From: Sphaerochaeta sp. UBA5849
GTDB lineage: Bacteria; Spirochaetota; Spirochaetia; Sphaerochaetales; Sphaerochaetaceae
DNA: 5,629 nucleotides
Direction of reading: 5' to 3'
Assembly (NCBI GenBank): GCA_002432715.1
Contig: DJGJ01000058.1
Coordinates: 26,729 to 32,357, forward strand
Shown: positions 5,563 through 5,629 of the stretch, piece by piece
Numbering within the stretch: the first letter of the stretch is position 1
How the letters are laid out: each line of letters begins with the position of its first letter
Position numbers and translations under genes: made by a program
Notes under the pieces: model-generated
What the model was told of the DNA's origin: nothing
Databases searched by the model: none
Seen by the model: only the letters and a program-made list of their open reading frames with translations

Positions 5563-5600
5563 GCAGAAAACCGTCGGTCGCTCCGGCGGTTTTTTTCTGC
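5563..5600 (+). terminator. Rho-independent terminator of the bS22-like gene
   Basis: CCGTCGG (5571-5577) pairs with CCGGCGG (5583-5589), with one G-U wobble, around the 5-nt loop TCGCT. Seven T residues follow (5590-5596). Flanking A-tract/T-tract pairing and GCAG (5563-5566) with CTGC (5597-5600) extend the stem. It lies 32 nt after the stop codon. On the minus strand only four T follow the stem, so activity is mainly for the plus strand. Confidence 0.9.
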
Positions 5601-5629
5601 AAGTACGTATGGCATTGTAAGATATTGCA

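Noticed and set aside
5601..5629. Start of another gene at the right edge
   Set aside because: The only ATG (5609) reaches a stop after three codons, and 29 bases are too few to judge.

Overview
The window looks like ordinary chromosome from a spirochaete, most likely a Sphaerochaeta-like member of Spirochaetota. This is inferred from protein character and not from any search. The methionyl-tRNA synthetase has the spirochaetal/archaeal-type N-terminus and four Cys-X2-Cys zinc knuckles. A FemABX-type peptidoglycan branching enzyme occurs beside a cytoplasmic Mur ligase. The far right carries a tiny Lys/Arg-rich gene of the bS22 (AURKAIP1/COX24) ribosomal-protein type. Base composition is roughly balanced, consistent with that group. 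No mobile element, CRISPR array, tRNA or rRNA gene is visible.

Layout, left to right. (1) The first 482 bases are the N-terminal part of hflK on the minus strand, running off the left edge; it encodes a membrane-anchored SPFH protein that modulates the FtsH protease. (2) A 122-bp divergent intergenic region carries a good sigma70-type promoter for hflK. (3) metG on the plus strand encodes a 742-residue methionyl-tRNA synthetase with a C-terminal tRNA-binding OB domain and an additional tail. (4) A 75-bp gap holds a G/C-only hairpin and a possible 13-codon leader ORF. (5) Next is a plus-strand FemABX-family aminoacyltransferase that adds an amino acid to the peptidoglycan stem-peptide side chain. 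(6) murD on the minus strand converges on it, with the two coding ends overlapping by 35 bp. (7) A 206-bp divergent region carries a recognisable promoter for murD and another for the next gene. (8) A 29-codon plus-strand gene for a bS22-like small-subunit ribosomal protein follows, starting at GTG with a strong ribosome binding site and ending before a clear rho-independent terminator.

Functionally, two translation genes (metG and the bS22-like gene) flank two cell-wall genes. MurD makes UDP-MurNAc-Ala-Glu in the cytoplasm, and the FemABX enzyme later branches the stem peptide on a lipid-linked precursor. They are in one pathway but on opposite strands with overlapping ends, so they cannot share an operon. 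I see no unknown multi-gene system. The most noteworthy items are the tiny, easily missed bS22-like gene, the convergent cell-wall gene overlap with an inverted repeat inside it, the EMAP-II-like tail on MetRS, and the hairpin/leader ORF ahead of the FemABX gene.
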